A stretch of DNA of 40,233 nucleotides from assembly GCA_049521055.1 (NCBI GenBank), contig JBEKPE010000005.1:1-40233 (forward strand), in the 5' to 3' direction. Below the pieces are notes generated by a model. The model was given only the letters and a program-made list of their open reading frames with translations, made no database searches and was not told where the DNA came from. The position numbers and the translations under genes were made by a program. This stretch comes from FEN-987 sp049521055 (GTDB lineage: Archaea > Thermoproteota > Bathyarchaeia > 40CM-2-53-6). Positions 16,272-24,796 of the stretch are shown here, piece after piece (the first letter of the stretch is position 1; each line of letters opens with the position of its first letter).

Positions 16272-16365
16272 TTATTTTCGTTTCCTAAGGATTTTGTACC
16301 CTTCAACATCGCACACATAATCGAAGCCTGCTTCCACCAGCTCTGAGGAGTGGAAAACGTTTTCT
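16272..16365 (-). pseudogene. Integrase 3' end remnant A
   Basis: On the minus strand the sequence ELVEAGFDYVCDVEGYKIL-RKRK-stop closely matches the C-terminus of the intact integrase (ELVESGFEYVCDVEEYKVF-RKRK). Upstream codons (ASKTQAEN) resemble the integrase's AKTVKEA. Beyond that the similarity ends where the beta-propeller gene begins on the other strand. Only about 30 codons remain, so it is a relic of another integrase copy. Confidence 0.8.
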
Positions 16366-16386
16366 GCTTGCGTCTTGGATGCATGG

Positions 16387-17517
16387 ATGACCCGTATGAG
16401 AGCGTCGCCTTCCCTTTTCCTTGCTTTTGTGGTTCTTGTAGTGTTACTCCCTAGCGGCCTTGGTGCAGTACACGGTCAAATGGTTTTTGATGTGGGTAAG
16501 GGATGGGACAGTTATATCGTCTATAGACCGTGCATCCTATACAATGGCTCATTGTTCATGATGTGGTATTCAGGTTCTGACAGCAATCAAATTGACGGCA
16601 TAGGATTGGCCACATCCAAGGACGGAATAGCGTGGACTCGATACTCTGGCAATCCTGTGATGACCAGAGGACAGAGCGGTAGTTGGGATTTTGGCGGCGT
16701 GAATGACCAATGGGTCATGTTCGAAGGGGGAGGCTACAAAATGTGGTTTACCAGCAGGGCATCTCCGGATGCTTCCCTTTGGCAAATTGGTTACGCTACT
16801 TCCCCCGACGGAATTCATTGGAGTAAGTATTCATCAAATCCCGTACTAACGCCGAATGCAACTTCTTGGGACGCTAAGGATGTCGATATGCCCACAGTGA
16901 TTCACAACGGTTCGGGGTATACGATGTATTACTTGGGAAGCTCAGACAAGCCTGGTTCCGTCGCTTTCAATCCTCATGTAGGGATTGCAACTTCACTCGA
17001 TGGTGTTCATTGGACCAAGATAGGGACGGAGAGAACCGTCTCGATTCCGTTCGGAAACGGTTGGGATGGCGGCAGCAACTGGGATTATTTGACGAGTGTG
17101 AGCTTTCAAAATGGTTCTTACGTGGGCTTCTACAGTTCCATGTATGACAGCCACTACTACATGAGCGGTCCAGTGCAGAACGCAGCACTGAATTCGCAGA
17201 TTGGTATGGCCACTTCGTCCGATGGCATACATTGGATTCCGAATGCAAATAATCCAATAATCTCGTACGGTTCAGGCAGCTGGGACCAGAATGGAATAGA
17301 GACGCCTATGACGATAATCGTCGGAAATCAATTCTACGTATATTTCACGGCCCAAAGTTCGAGTGCACGGCGGATTGGATTAGCAATACTCCCAGCCACA
17401 TTGCCGGTGCCTGAGTTCCCCACTGCGTTACTGGTGTTGAGCACATCAATGATTGCTGTATTGTTATGCCTGCAAATGCGCAGAAAAAAGCCGTCATGCG
17501 TTACTTCCTCTTCCTAA
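16387..17517 (+). CDS. Secreted five-bladed beta-propeller protein (GH43/GH32-like fold) with VPEFP sorting tail
   Basis: About 376 aa. It has a signal peptide (SLFLAFVVLVVLLPSGLGAVHG), then repeats of the type GIGLATSKDGIAW, QIGYATSPDGIHW, HVGIATSLDGVHW and QIGMATSSDGIHW. These are spaced about 60-75 residues apart, each followed by a loop with 'NPV' or equivalent. This is the blade pattern of GH43/GH32/GH130-type propellers. The C-terminus has PVPEFPTALLVL, a membrane segment and a basic end (RRKK), the layout of archaeosortase-type tails. It is probably a cell-surface carbohydrate-active or binding protein. ATG 16387 or 16396 is preferred over TTG 16375. Its two ends touch integrase remnants A and B. 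Confidence 0.72.
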   Translation: MTRMRASPSLFLAFVVLVVLLPSGLGAVHGQMVFDVGKGWDSYIVYRPCILYNGSLFMMWYSGSDSNQIDGIGLATSKDGIAWTRYSGNPVMTRGQSGSWDFGGVNDQWVMFEGGGYKMWFTSRASPDASLWQIGYATSPDGIHWSKYSSNPVLTPNATSWDAKDVDMPTVIHNGSGYTMYYLGSSDKPGSVAFNPHVGIATSLDGVHWTKIGTERTVSIPFGNGWDGGSNWDYLTSVSFQNGSYVGFYSSMYDSHYYMSGPVQNAALNSQIGMATSSDGIHWIPNANNPIISYGSGSWDQNGIETPMTIIVGNQFYVYFTAQSSSARRIGLAILPATLPVPEFPTALLVLSTSMIAVLLCLQMRRKKPSCVTSSS

Positions 17518-17600
17518 AGTAAGCCAACCCATCCTTTTGAAGAATGAATTCGAACCCTGCCTCAATCAACTCTGTAATGTCTTTCCGACGTTGCAACTTC
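17501..17600 (-). pseudogene. Integrase 3' end remnant B (frameshifted)
   Basis: On the minus strand ELIEAGFEFILQKDGLAYF-RKRK-stop corresponds to the intact integrase C-terminus. Just upstream the family sequence continues in another frame (TIEVATS), so a frameshift separates the two parts. The stop lies inside the last codons of the beta-propeller gene on the opposite strand. It is less like the intact integrase than remnant A, so it comes from a different integrase lineage. Confidence 0.75.
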
Positions 17601-17726
17601 GATTGTTAACCATCTTCGGAAATCACGAAGAAAAACACCTTCGAAATATCGTCATGATGATATTTCGCAAAAAGTCGCATAATTAAAATCCGTGAAGGAT
17701 AGAAACAGAGGGTAGGTGGAACCAGG

Positions 17727-17999
17727 TTGCCACGCCTTTGGAACAGTATTCGGAATCCGATGCCTACATTTCTCGTAATCGGTGGGATTGCTCTTGTCGG
17801 TGCGGCGCTGCTCTCGTGGGGTGGAGTCTTTCTCTTGTCGCTTCCTCTTTGGAGTGCGATTTCTTTTGGATTGGCTTGGTTCCTCGTATGGTCGGGGGCG
17901 ATGGTGTGGATTGGAACGCTCAGGAAGACCTCCGTACTTTTGATTGGGATGGGAGTAGTTCTAGCCTTACTTGGTTTTCATCTCTTGTCAATGTTTTGA
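17727..17999 (+). CDS. Small three-TM membrane protein
   Basis: 90 aa with three hydrophobic segments (FLVIGGIALVGAALLSWGG, LWSAISFGLAWFLVW, SVLLIGMGVVLALLGFHLL). TTG 17727 has an AGGTGG ribosome-binding site about 6 bases upstream; ATG 17760 is the alternative. No family is recognised. It lies between integrase remnant B and the intact integrase, in convergent orientation with the latter and five bases from its stop. Confidence 0.5.
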   Translation: MPRLWNSIRNPMPTFLVIGGIALVGAALLSWGGVFLLSLPLWSAISFGLAWFLVWSGAMVWIGTLRKTSVLLIGMGVVLALLGFHLLSMF

Positions 18000-18004
18000 A
18001 ATTC

Positions 18005-18883
18005 TTATTTTCTCTTGCGAAATACCTTGTACTCTTCTACATCACACACATACTCGAATCCTGATTCTACTAGCTCCTGTGCTTCTTTGACGGTCTTAGC
18101 TACGTTGGAAACAAATTCTTCTGACTCCCAGTTCACTAAGTGCGTGTACATGAGCGTATTTCGAATATTTTTGTGGCCCAGAATCTCCATTACGTGAAGA
18201 ATATCCTTGGTACGATGATACTCCATTGTCGCCTTGAAATGCCTCAGTGTTTTGAAACTGATGCTTCTCAGTCTCGGATTCTGCAACTTGACAGCGATTC
18301 TTGCTCTCTGTTTGGCGTAGTTCCGAAAGAAGTGTTGATAGCTTATCTCTGGGTCCGCATCTGCTCGATGGAAAACAAATGGGCTGGTTCGTGGTAGAGC
18401 CAACACCGAAGCCATTGCGCTTCCTGATATCTTGGGTCTTCTGGGTCGGCTTCCCTTTTCAGGATTAATCGTAATCGTACTGGTGTTTGGGTCAAGGTCC
18501 GCCCACTGCAATTGCCACACCTCACCAGCTCTTGCCCCAGTTTCCTTTACCAGCCGCATGTATGCGGAGAGTTTCGGACCAACGGCACTGGTCAGGGCGT
18601 TAACTTCGGCTTCGGTTGGAATGAAAGGGAACTTCTGAACCCTGCGGCTCATTGGCTTGGTAAACTCAACCTTTGACCAGGAATAGAACCGCTTGGCGTC
18701 GTCCAATATGTGGTCCCTGCGATTCTCACTATACTCGGCCTTGGCCACGTAGTCTTTGAATGCGTTAGGGTCGAGAAGATTGCACCGCCGACCAATCGAC
18801 CTCAGAGCCCTAACCGCCGCTCTTATCGTTGAATCCCTGTAACCCTCACGTTTCATCCAGAAAGCATGCTCGGCGATCTTCAC
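18005..18883 (-). CDS. Tyrosine recombinase (integrase) of the tRNA-Leu element
   Basis: About 290 aa. The N-terminal core-binding domain (YRDSTIRAAVRALRSIGRR) precedes the catalytic domain, with all active-site residues visible: Arg in ETGARAGEVWQL, Lys in NPEKGSRPRRPK, K-x-x-R-H in SFKTLRHFK, His in LGHKN and the nucleophile Tyr in LMYTHLV. It joins and resolves att sites in the tRNA-Leu 3' end. The open frame continues back to 18979 inside the tRNA, but that part only translates tRNA sequence. GTG 18883 or ATG 18856 are realistic starts. It reads away from the tRNA, immediately beyond its 3' end. Its C-terminus is the sequence found twice more as remnants A and B. Confidence 0.92.
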   Translation of the reverse strand: MKIAEHAFWMKREGYRDSTIRAAVRALRSIGRRCNLLDPNAFKDYVAKAEYSENRRDHILDDAKRFYSWSKVEFTKPMSRRVQKFPFIPTEAEVNALTSAVGPKLSAYMRLVKETGARAGEVWQLQWADLDPNTSTITINPEKGSRPRRPKISGSAMASVLALPRTSPFVFHRADADPEISYQHFFRNYAKQRARIAVKLQNPRLRSISFKTLRHFKATMEYHRTKDILHVMEILGHKNIRNTLMYTHLVNWESEEFVSNVAKTVKEAQELVESGFEYVCDVEEYKVFRKRK

Positions 18884-18920
18884 TGCGATTATCGGAGAAA
18901 GAGTTCTGGGAGCTTCAAAA

Positions 18921-19076
<156 letters not shown>

Positions 19077-19204
19077 GTCCAGGCCACCCAGTTAACCCGT
19101 AAGGGTCCGCGGCGAGTCCGCGTTTGAAATAGCGTAACCTCTTAAAGATTGCCACATCAAGCTTCAAAAGGCATCGTGGATTCACAGGGAGACCGTGACC
19201 AAAC

Positions 19205-19501
19205 TTGAAGTTCACCTTCGGCAAGAAGCAAAGCGTCGATACCGTGGAATTGGACAATCTCTTCACGGACCTGCAGGGCGTACTCCAAAAGCATCCCTTA
19301 GTCCCTGCAGCAAATATTGACGTTCTTGTCTCGGAGTGGATCAACGACCTCCTCTTCCTCGCCGGGAAAATCACTGAGGATGAGCTCAAGGAGGCTATGC
19401 AAACGTTTGAGACCGCCGAAACCGCGGGTAAAGAGACGGCCAGCGGATCCCCAGCCGCAGCAGAGGATGACGAGTCCGAGGACGAAGACGACGAAGGATA
19501 G
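19205..19501 (+). CDS. Small hypothetical protein with acidic tail
   Basis: 98 aa. Residues 1-75 look like a compact helical domain (VDTVELDNLFTDLQGVLQ, ANIDVLVSEWINDLLFLAG, ITEDELKEAMQTF). The last 20 residues are Ala/Asp/Glu-rich (AAAEDDESEDEDDEG). It must start with TTG 19205, because a TGA lies three codons upstream in frame. No family is recognised. It is the first chromosomal gene beyond the tRNA-Leu, on the opposite strand. Confidence 0.65.
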   Translation: MKFTFGKKQSVDTVELDNLFTDLQGVLQKHPLVPAANIDVLVSEWINDLLFLAGKITEDELKEAMQTFETAETAGKETASGSPAAAEDDESEDEDDEG

Positions 19502-19543
19502 GGACCTGCTAGTTCCCGTTGAGCCTTTCAGTTCAGAGCTTAG

Positions 19544-20230
19544 CTAAGATATTGAGTTCACATTGATGTAGCTGTCAGGGCATGAGTTGCCATTGGGGCT
19601 AGTATTGTAGCCTTGATACATTTGTCCACTCACAGTCACCCATGTTCCAATGGGGGGCGTATTTGATGGCAGATTGTGCAGGGCATAGTACTCGTAGACG
19701 TAGGTGGTTGCGTAGGATGGGTAGGGGTTGTTGGTTGTGGAGACTGCGAGAAGAGTACATCCGTTTTGGGTTTGGTACAAGTAGCCTGAGCAGGTAACGT
19801 TGCCGTACGATCCGGTAGCCTGGCAGGGCGGGTTATAGTTACCGTAATTTCCGTAGTAGTAACCGGGGTAGTTGTAATAGTAACCCGGCGTTTGGTAGCA
19901 GCCGTAGTAATAGCAGGGCTGATAGTTCCCATAGTTTCCATAATATCCGTAATTCCCGTAACCGTATCCGTTAGGCGTCGCGCTTGATAGGGTAGTGTAA
20001 CTGGTTGCGGTGCTGACGCTGGTTACGGCTTGGGTTTGGACAAAGTAGACACTTTGAGTATTCGTCTGCACCTGTTGTTGCGTGACCGTTACGGTGTGAG
20101 GATTAAGCGCGGTGTAGCCTGCGAAAGCCAAACTGAGAAGAGCAACCAGCACAAGCCCACCTATGGCCACGCGGCTCAACCCACTTCGCCCTAGTTTAGG
20201 AGCTTGAGCAGGCGGATTCGTTTGGCTCAT
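19544..20230 (-). CDS. Membrane-anchored surface protein with Tyr/Gly/Asn-rich repeat region
   Basis: 228 aa. A short cytoplasmic N-terminus rich in Pro/Gln is followed by one membrane helix (about 21-42), then a Thr/Val/Gln-rich stalk (TVTVTQQQVQTNTQS). Residues 87-133 consist of YGYGN, YYGNYG and PGYYYG repeats containing Cys in PCYYYGC. The last 90 residues (CSGYLYQTQNGC, IGTWVTVSGQMYQGYN, CPDSYINVNSIS) look like a small beta domain, possibly OB-fold. The four or more Cys in this half could form disulfides outside the cell. The repeat resembles prion-like or adhesive low-complexity sequence. No family is assigned. Confidence 0.75.
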   Translation of the reverse strand: MSQTNPPAQAPKLGRSGLSRVAIGGLVLVALLSLAFAGYTALNPHTVTVTQQQVQTNTQSVYFVQTQAVTSVSTATSYTTLSSATPNGYGYGNYGYYGNYGNYQPCYYYGCYQTPGYYYNYPGYYYGNYGNYNPPCQATGSYGNVTCSGYLYQTQNGCTLLAVSTTNNPYPSYATTYVYEYYALHNLPSNTPPIGTWVTVSGQMYQGYNTSPNGNSCPDSYINVNSIS

Positions 20231-20444
20231 GATTCCTCTTGCTAAAGAGCGGTGGAGAGGCGGTTAAACGTATTTCCACCCGGTAGAAAACCAGACCTGC
20301 TCCCTATGCAGCTTGGTTTTGCGCCGAAGGTTTGAAGCAGCTGCATTTCTTCGCCCTATGAGTAGAACAACCGACCAGCCTGTGGTCCTTGCAACCGCAA
20401 ATCACACAATGTTTCTCTGACGCCACTAGTCTCAACTTCCAAAG

Positions 20445-20813
20445 CTATTGTTTGCGTTCGGCTATGGAGATGGGTAGCCAGTCAGGGTCGAGGCAGACCG
20501 CCAACTTGATCTTCTCGTCTGGACGGTCGGTGGGCGGCATACTGAATGAAACTCCCTTCCCCTTGAGTTCGTTGAACTTGTCGTTGAGGTTGTCAACATA
20601 GAAACCGATCGAGGCCGATCCAGCCTTCGGTTCATGAGAGGCCCCAGCGGGCTTCCCTCCGCCGTGAAGAGCGAGCAGGGTCGTTCCAGTTTCGAACTCC
20701 GTCCATTCAGGCGACTCGAAGCGCAGTTTGAGACCAAGTTTATCCCGGTAGAATTGGATTGACCGGGACATGTCGGAGACCATGACCATCACATAATCTA
20801 TGTGACTCAACAT
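20445..20813 (-). CDS. VOC (glyoxalase/bleomycin-resistance fold) protein
   Basis: 122 aa with the beta-alpha-beta-beta-beta layout of the vicinal oxygen chelate family: YVMVMVSDMSRSIQFYRDKLGLKL at the start, FETGTTLLALHGGG in the middle and SIGFYVDNLNDKFNELKGKGV in the second half. Possible metal ligands are His4 in SHIDYV, the Glu of TEFETG and His54 in LALHGG. Family members include lyases, dioxygenases and antibiotic-binding proteins; the substrate is unknown. It stands 99 bases from a divergent second VOC gene. Confidence 0.85.
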   Translation of the reverse strand: MLSHIDYVMVMVSDMSRSIQFYRDKLGLKLRFESPEWTEFETGTTLLALHGGGKPAGASHEPKAGSASIGFYVDNLNDKFNELKGKGVSFSMPPTDRPDEKIKLAVCLDPDWLPISIAERKQ

Positions 20814-20912
20814 GCAGCGTCACAATTGACCAACCACCGCCGGTACTTTTCAAGTTACCTTCGCCAGTTTACCTTCAAAGTTTTAATTACCCAAGAAATT
20901 GAGTAGGATCTG

Positions 20913-21293
20913 ATGAATATGGGTAAAGTAGTTCATTTCGAAATACCAGCCGACGATCTAGCGCGGGCAAAGAAATTCTACGGCACAGTCTTCGGATGGA
21001 CCTTGAATGACTTCCCGGAAATGGAATACACGATCGCCAGGACCGTGGAGTCTGACCAGAACGGAATTCCAAAGGAAGCGGGCGCAATTAATGGCGGCAT
21101 GCTCCAACGTCAGGACCCCGTCAAGTCACCAGTCATAACCATCGACGTCGATAACATGGACCAAGCAGCCGCAACCATCGAGAAGAACGGCGGCAAGATC
21201 ATCCGGCCGAAAATGCCCGTTGGCGACATGGGCTTCGCAGCCTACTTCAAAGATACAGAAGGCAACGTAGTCGGACTCTGGCAAAACGCCTAG
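20913..21293 (+). CDS. VOC family protein (glyoxalase-like)
   Basis: 126 aa: VVHFEIPADDLARAKKFYGTVFGW (first beta-alpha unit), then INGGMLQRQDPVKSPVITIDVDNMDQAAATIEKNGGKII and the end motif FKDTEGNVVGLWQ. This is the CFP-30/YdcJ-like glyoxalase group common in archaea and actinobacteria. It is divergent from the VOC gene at 20445-20813 but belongs to a different subgroup, so it is not a recent duplicate. Start ATG 20913 (or 20919). Confidence 0.87.
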   Translation: MNMGKVVHFEIPADDLARAKKFYGTVFGWTLNDFPEMEYTIARTVESDQNGIPKEAGAINGGMLQRQDPVKSPVITIDVDNMDQAAATIEKNGGKIIRPKMPVGDMGFAAYFKDTEGNVVGLWQNA

Positions 21294-21365
21294 CCAACTC
21301 CGCCGACCCTCAACACCAAATCAAACCTCTTTTTTCACATCACACGCTCATTCGAAGTGATATGA

Positions 21366-21791
21366 ACGGCCCTTAGGTTTGGCAGAATCAAACAATCACA
21401 ATTCATTCCGCACGCCAAACCTACCCAAGTCTATCGTGCGTTCTTGAACGCAAAGATCCACAGTGACTTCACGGGTTCGAAAGCTACCGGCAAAGCTCGT
21501 GTGAGAGCGAAGTTCACTGCTTGGGACGGCTATATCTCAGGAAAGATTGTCGAGCTGAAAAGTGGAAAGAGGATCGTTCAGGAATGGAGGACTACCGAAT
21601 TCCCCGCCAAATATCCCGATTCCAGACTTGATTTAAAGTTCCAAGCTAAAAAGGGAGGTACACAGATCGTGATGGTACATTCGCGAGTTCCCGCATCACA
21701 AACATCTAGGTATAGGGAAGGGTGGGTCTCAGCTTACTGGGACCCATTGAAGGAATATTTCCGCAAAGTTCAGAAAACCGAAAGATCCTAA
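21366..21791 (+). CDS. AHSA1/SRPBCC (START-like) domain protein with no standard start codon
   Basis: The frame is open from 21366 and reads RIKQSQFIPHAKPTQVYRAF, then LNAKIHSDFTGSKATGKARV, AWDGYISGKIVEL, RIVQEWRTTEFP and GWVSAYWDPLKEYF. This is the whole AHSA1 family pattern, including the N-terminal strand and helix. The first ATG/GTG/TTG in frame is TTG 21444, inside the domain. No ATG, GTG or TTG lies between the in-frame TGA at 21363 and that point. Either a rare start codon is used or a base was lost near 21375-21382, where TTG is one base out of frame. These proteins bind hydrophobic ligands or assist Hsp90-type chaperones. Confidence 0.75.
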   Translation, partial: TALRFGRIKQSQFIPHAKPTQVYRAFLNAKIHSDFTGSKATGKARVRAKFTAWDGYISGKIVELKSGKRIVQEWRTTEFPAKYPDSRLDLKFQAKKGGTQIVMVHSRVPASQTSRYREGWVSAYWDPLKEYFRKVQKTERS

Positions 21792-21872
21792 CAGACCTTC
21801 GCCCGAAAGAGACCGGCTTTAGAAACCGGTACAATTGATTAGACAGATTACCGATACGCTGAACGAGCCCCG

Positions 21873-22832
21873 ATGGACAGCGTTCTTGAATGGTTGCTTC
21901 AAGAGGATCAACCATCCATTCGATACCTCGCACTTACAGAGTTGCTTGATAAGCCGCAGAACGACCCCGACGTCAGGTCAACTGCGGCTAGAATAGGCGA
22001 AGTGGGATGGGCGGCGGACATTCTGAGGAAGCAGGACTCTGCTGGGTGGTGGGTAGCTGAACGTAGCCTCTATCGACCCAAGTACCTGTCAACTAACTGG
22101 ATGCTTCTCACCCTCTCGGATCTAGGCTTGACTCGAAAGGACTCACGCATCAAAACTGCCTGTGAGTTATGGATTGAGAGATTCGCGAAATCTGACGGAG
22201 GATTTGGAGTTGACAATTCTAAAAGGAGCGAATTATGCTTGGTCGGAAACACGGCCCGCGCCCTCGTTAAGTTCGGTTATGAGGATCACCCCAATGTCAG
22301 AAGCGCGTTTCGGTGGTTGGTTAGGGAACAGAAGGAGAACGGAGGATGGCACTGCTGGAGTATCAATCCCATTAATGGAACAATTGATTCATGGGAAGGG
22401 ATGAGCGCATTCGCCGCGTATCCCAGACCAAAGTGGACCCGAAGCATCAAGCGTGCGGTTGAGAAAGGCACGGAATTCTACCTGAACCGGGAATTACACA
22501 AGCAAGGGCAACACTACGAACCCTGGTATCGGTTCCATTTTCCAGAACACTACTACTACGACTTACTAGTCGGACTGGACTTTCTCACCGCCTTGGGCTA
22601 CGGTTCCGACAAAAGACTCAGCTATGCGGTTGACCTGATGAAACAAAAGAGGAGGCCCGATGGGAAATGGAACTTGGATGCGGTGCACCCAGATGGTCCA
22701 CATTACACCCGTCCACCTACACCTTTCTCACTGGAACAAGTTACTGAGCCGAGCAAAATGATAACTCTCAAGGCCCTTAGAGTTCTCAAGCGAATCGACG
22801 GTTCACTCCCCACTCTTACCGTTTATGGCTAA
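21873..22832 (+). CDS. Terpenoid-cyclase/prenyltransferase-fold (squalene-oxidase repeat) protein
   Basis: 319 aa, all helical, with repeated segments of the alpha-alpha toroid: SAGWWVAERSLYRPKYLSTNW, SDGGFGVDN, KENGGWHCWSINP and RRPDGKWNLD, each followed by a helix (GNTARALVKFGY, LLVGLDFLTALGYG, MITLKALRVLKRI). These are QW-like repeats of the family that includes squalene cyclases, prenyltransferases and complement-like proteins. The cyclase DxDD motif is not present, so a cyclase function is unlikely; the role is unknown. Start ATG 21873. Confidence 0.8.
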   Translation: MDSVLEWLLQEDQPSIRYLALTELLDKPQNDPDVRSTAARIGEVGWAADILRKQDSAGWWVAERSLYRPKYLSTNWMLLTLSDLGLTRKDSRIKTACELWIERFAKSDGGFGVDNSKRSELCLVGNTARALVKFGYEDHPNVRSAFRWLVREQKENGGWHCWSINPINGTIDSWEGMSAFAAYPRPKWTRSIKRAVEKGTEFYLNRELHKQGQHYEPWYRFHFPEHYYYDLLVGLDFLTALGYGSDKRLSYAVDLMKQKRRPDGKWNLDAVHPDGPHYTRPPTPFSLEQVTEPSKMITLKALRVLKRIDGSLPTLTVYG

Positions 22833-22945
22833 TTCCAGATTTCCTACAAGTCTCGGCTGGTCAACTTCCTGTCAGAGTGACAGACGAGTAGGAAAACGGT
22901 AGATATGACCCGCGCGCTAATGAATTTAGGAACTAGGTGGCAGTA

Positions 22946-23506
22946 ATGACTAAGCCCGTCATCAAACCCGGACAAAATTACTCCAAGATCTCACTAGCAA
23001 ATGGCGAGACTGCAACTCTTCGCGCCCCGAACTGGAATGACCTAGACGGTCTAATTGACTACATTAATGGCCTTGTTGAGGAACGCGCCCCGATCACCAA
23101 GACTGAAAAGGTAACCCGCGAAAGCGAGGCCGAATGGCTGGGACAGAGGCTCGCGGAAATAGAGAACGGTCACACAATACATCTGGTTGCAGAAGTCAAC
23201 GGAAAAGTGGTAGGGGCGGGCGAAGTGAGCCAACTTACCGAGGAAAGAAGTCACACGGGATACTTGGGAATCGGCATATCCAAGAACCACCGCGGCAAAG
23301 GACTTGGCGCTGCTACCCTGCGGGCTCTTGAAGAACTCTCCAAGAAAGCCGGGCTGAAAATTCTGATCCTCGATGCCTTCGCCACGAACACGGTCGCACT
23401 CACACTCTATGAAAAGATGGGGTTCAAGGAGGTAGGTCGAATTCCAAAGGGGATTTACCGGGACGGAAATTACATTGACCTAATCAGAATGACCAAGGAG
23501 CTCTAA
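22946..23506 (+). CDS. GNAT N-acetyltransferase
   Basis: 186 aa. It has GNAT strands and the acetyl-CoA loop: IHLVAEVNGKVVGAGEVSQL, then GIGISKNHRGKGLGAATLRAL (motif A, R-G-K-G-L-G) and AFATNTVALTLYEKMGFKEVGR (motif B). The N-terminal part (SLANGETATLRAPNWNDLDGL) is typical of the RimJ/RimL or amino-acid acetyltransferase group. The acceptor could be a protein N-terminus, an amino acid or a small amine. AGGTGG five bases before ATG 22946 favours this start over GTG 22937. Confidence 0.88.
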   Translation: MTKPVIKPGQNYSKISLANGETATLRAPNWNDLDGLIDYINGLVEERAPITKTEKVTRESEAEWLGQRLAEIENGHTIHLVAEVNGKVVGAGEVSQLTEERSHTGYLGIGISKNHRGKGLGAATLRALEELSKKAGLKILILDAFATNTVALTLYEKMGFKEVGRIPKGIYRDGNYIDLIRMTKEL

Positions 23507-23553
23507 GAAAGCTGCACGGACGATTCGATACCCTCTCGCAGGACAGCCAATAT

Positions 23554-24576
23554 CTACAGGGGCAACTTCCGCCCTCTTCCTCTTCTCCGTGCCTCTTCGT
23601 AGATTTTCACGGCGACCGCCATGTCCTCGATTGCGACACCCAAGTTCATCGACATAATCCGTTCGTCAGCACTTTCTCTTCCAACTTTGCGACCGGCTAC
23701 TACTTCTCCCAATTCAGCGTAGACACTGGGGATGTTTTGGAAGTACCCTGTCGATCTGTAGTATTCCAGCTGATGGATGTCGTCAGCGTAGAATTTGTCC
23801 ATCGTCAGCATGGCTTCAGGCTTCCAATACGAATCGAAGTCTACTGGACAAGCGAATACTCCAACCTTTGCCCAAGATTTTTCAATTGTTGGACTTGGGT
23901 TCTTCAAGATGGGTCCCGCGGTCACAATAATATCTGAGCCTTCAACAGCTTCTCGAGGATTTTTAACCGGTTTGATGGGGATGCCGGATTCCGTCGTCAT
24001 TTCGTCAACATATCGGTGAAGGTTTGCGGATGAAATATCGTAGGCCCTAACTTCTTCAAGTTTCATTACGGCTTGGAGCGCTTCCAAGTTGCTCCTTCCC
24101 TGAACACCGCAACCAATGATTCCAAGAATCTTTGAGTCTGGTCTCGCAAGGTACTTAGCGGCCAAAGCCGTGGCTGCTCCGGTGCGCTTTGCAGTTATCC
24201 ATGTTGCATCCATAACAGAAATCGGCAAACCCGTATTTGGATCGTTCAAAATTATCAGCCCGGAGATGTAAGACAGCCCCTGTCTGAAGTTCTCTGGATA
24301 CCCACTTACCCACTTGATTCCAGCAGCAGACATACCTGGAAGGTATGCTGGCATCGCGTGGATGAAAGCATCATGAAGAGGGTGAATTCCTGGTTTAGGA
24401 GGCATTTCCGCCTTACCTGTCCCCTTTTCTTTGAAGGCTTCCTCTACGGCGGCGATGATGTCAATCATCTGGAAATCGAGAGCCTCAACATCTGCACGAG
24501 AAAGGTAAAGAATTTCTTGCGTTTGTGACAATTCATCCAAGACCTCTTCGAGGCCGGTCTGACAACAATCAAACAC
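23554..24576 (-). CDS. Ornithine cyclodeaminase/mu-crystallin family enzyme
   Basis: 340 aa from GTG 24576. A TTG at 24531, preceded by GAAGAGGT, is a likely alternative start. It has FIHAMPAYLPGMSAAGIKWVSGYPEN, MDATWITAKRTGAATALAAKYL and the Rossmann loop GIIGCGVQGRSN, the hallmarks of the family that includes ornithine cyclodeaminase, archaeal alanine dehydrogenase and ketimine reductase. The Lys in GIKWVSG and the Asp in PVDFDSYW are at catalytic positions. It is NAD(P)-dependent and releases ammonia from, or reduces, an amino or imino acid. The precise substrate is not readable. It stands alone. Confidence 0.88.
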   Translation of the reverse strand: MFDCCQTGLEEVLDELSQTQEILYLSRADVEALDFQMIDIIAAVEEAFKEKGTGKAEMPPKPGIHPLHDAFIHAMPAYLPGMSAAGIKWVSGYPENFRQGLSYISGLIILNDPNTGLPISVMDATWITAKRTGAATALAAKYLARPDSKILGIIGCGVQGRSNLEALQAVMKLEEVRAYDISSANLHRYVDEMTTESGIPIKPVKNPREAVEGSDIIVTAGPILKNPSPTIEKSWAKVGVFACPVDFDSYWKPEAMLTMDKFYADDIHQLEYYRSTGYFQNIPSVYAELGEVVAGRKVGRESADERIMSMNLGVAIEDMAVAVKIYEEARRRGRGRKLPL

Positions 24577-24796
24577 AAAAAGGAGGTCGCCAATTACTAA
24601 CTCGGTGTGCCGACCGCAAGATGGGGATGAATTTCTCGTTTCACACCTTGAGCTGCCCGACCTGAATCATCTGCTAAGGGTAGTATTGCCACAGACTGTG
24701 AACTGGTAACTCCTCGATAGATTCAGATATCTTCCTGTTGCGCGATCAGAGGGACTCCGAAAGATGGAGTTCGCAAAGCATTTTTCATCATACATT

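Noticed and set aside
17545..17560. ATTCGAACCC near integrase remnant B, resembling the tRNA T-arm and a possible extra att site
   Set aside because: It encodes the conserved GFEF residues of the integrase tail and the match is only about 10 bases.
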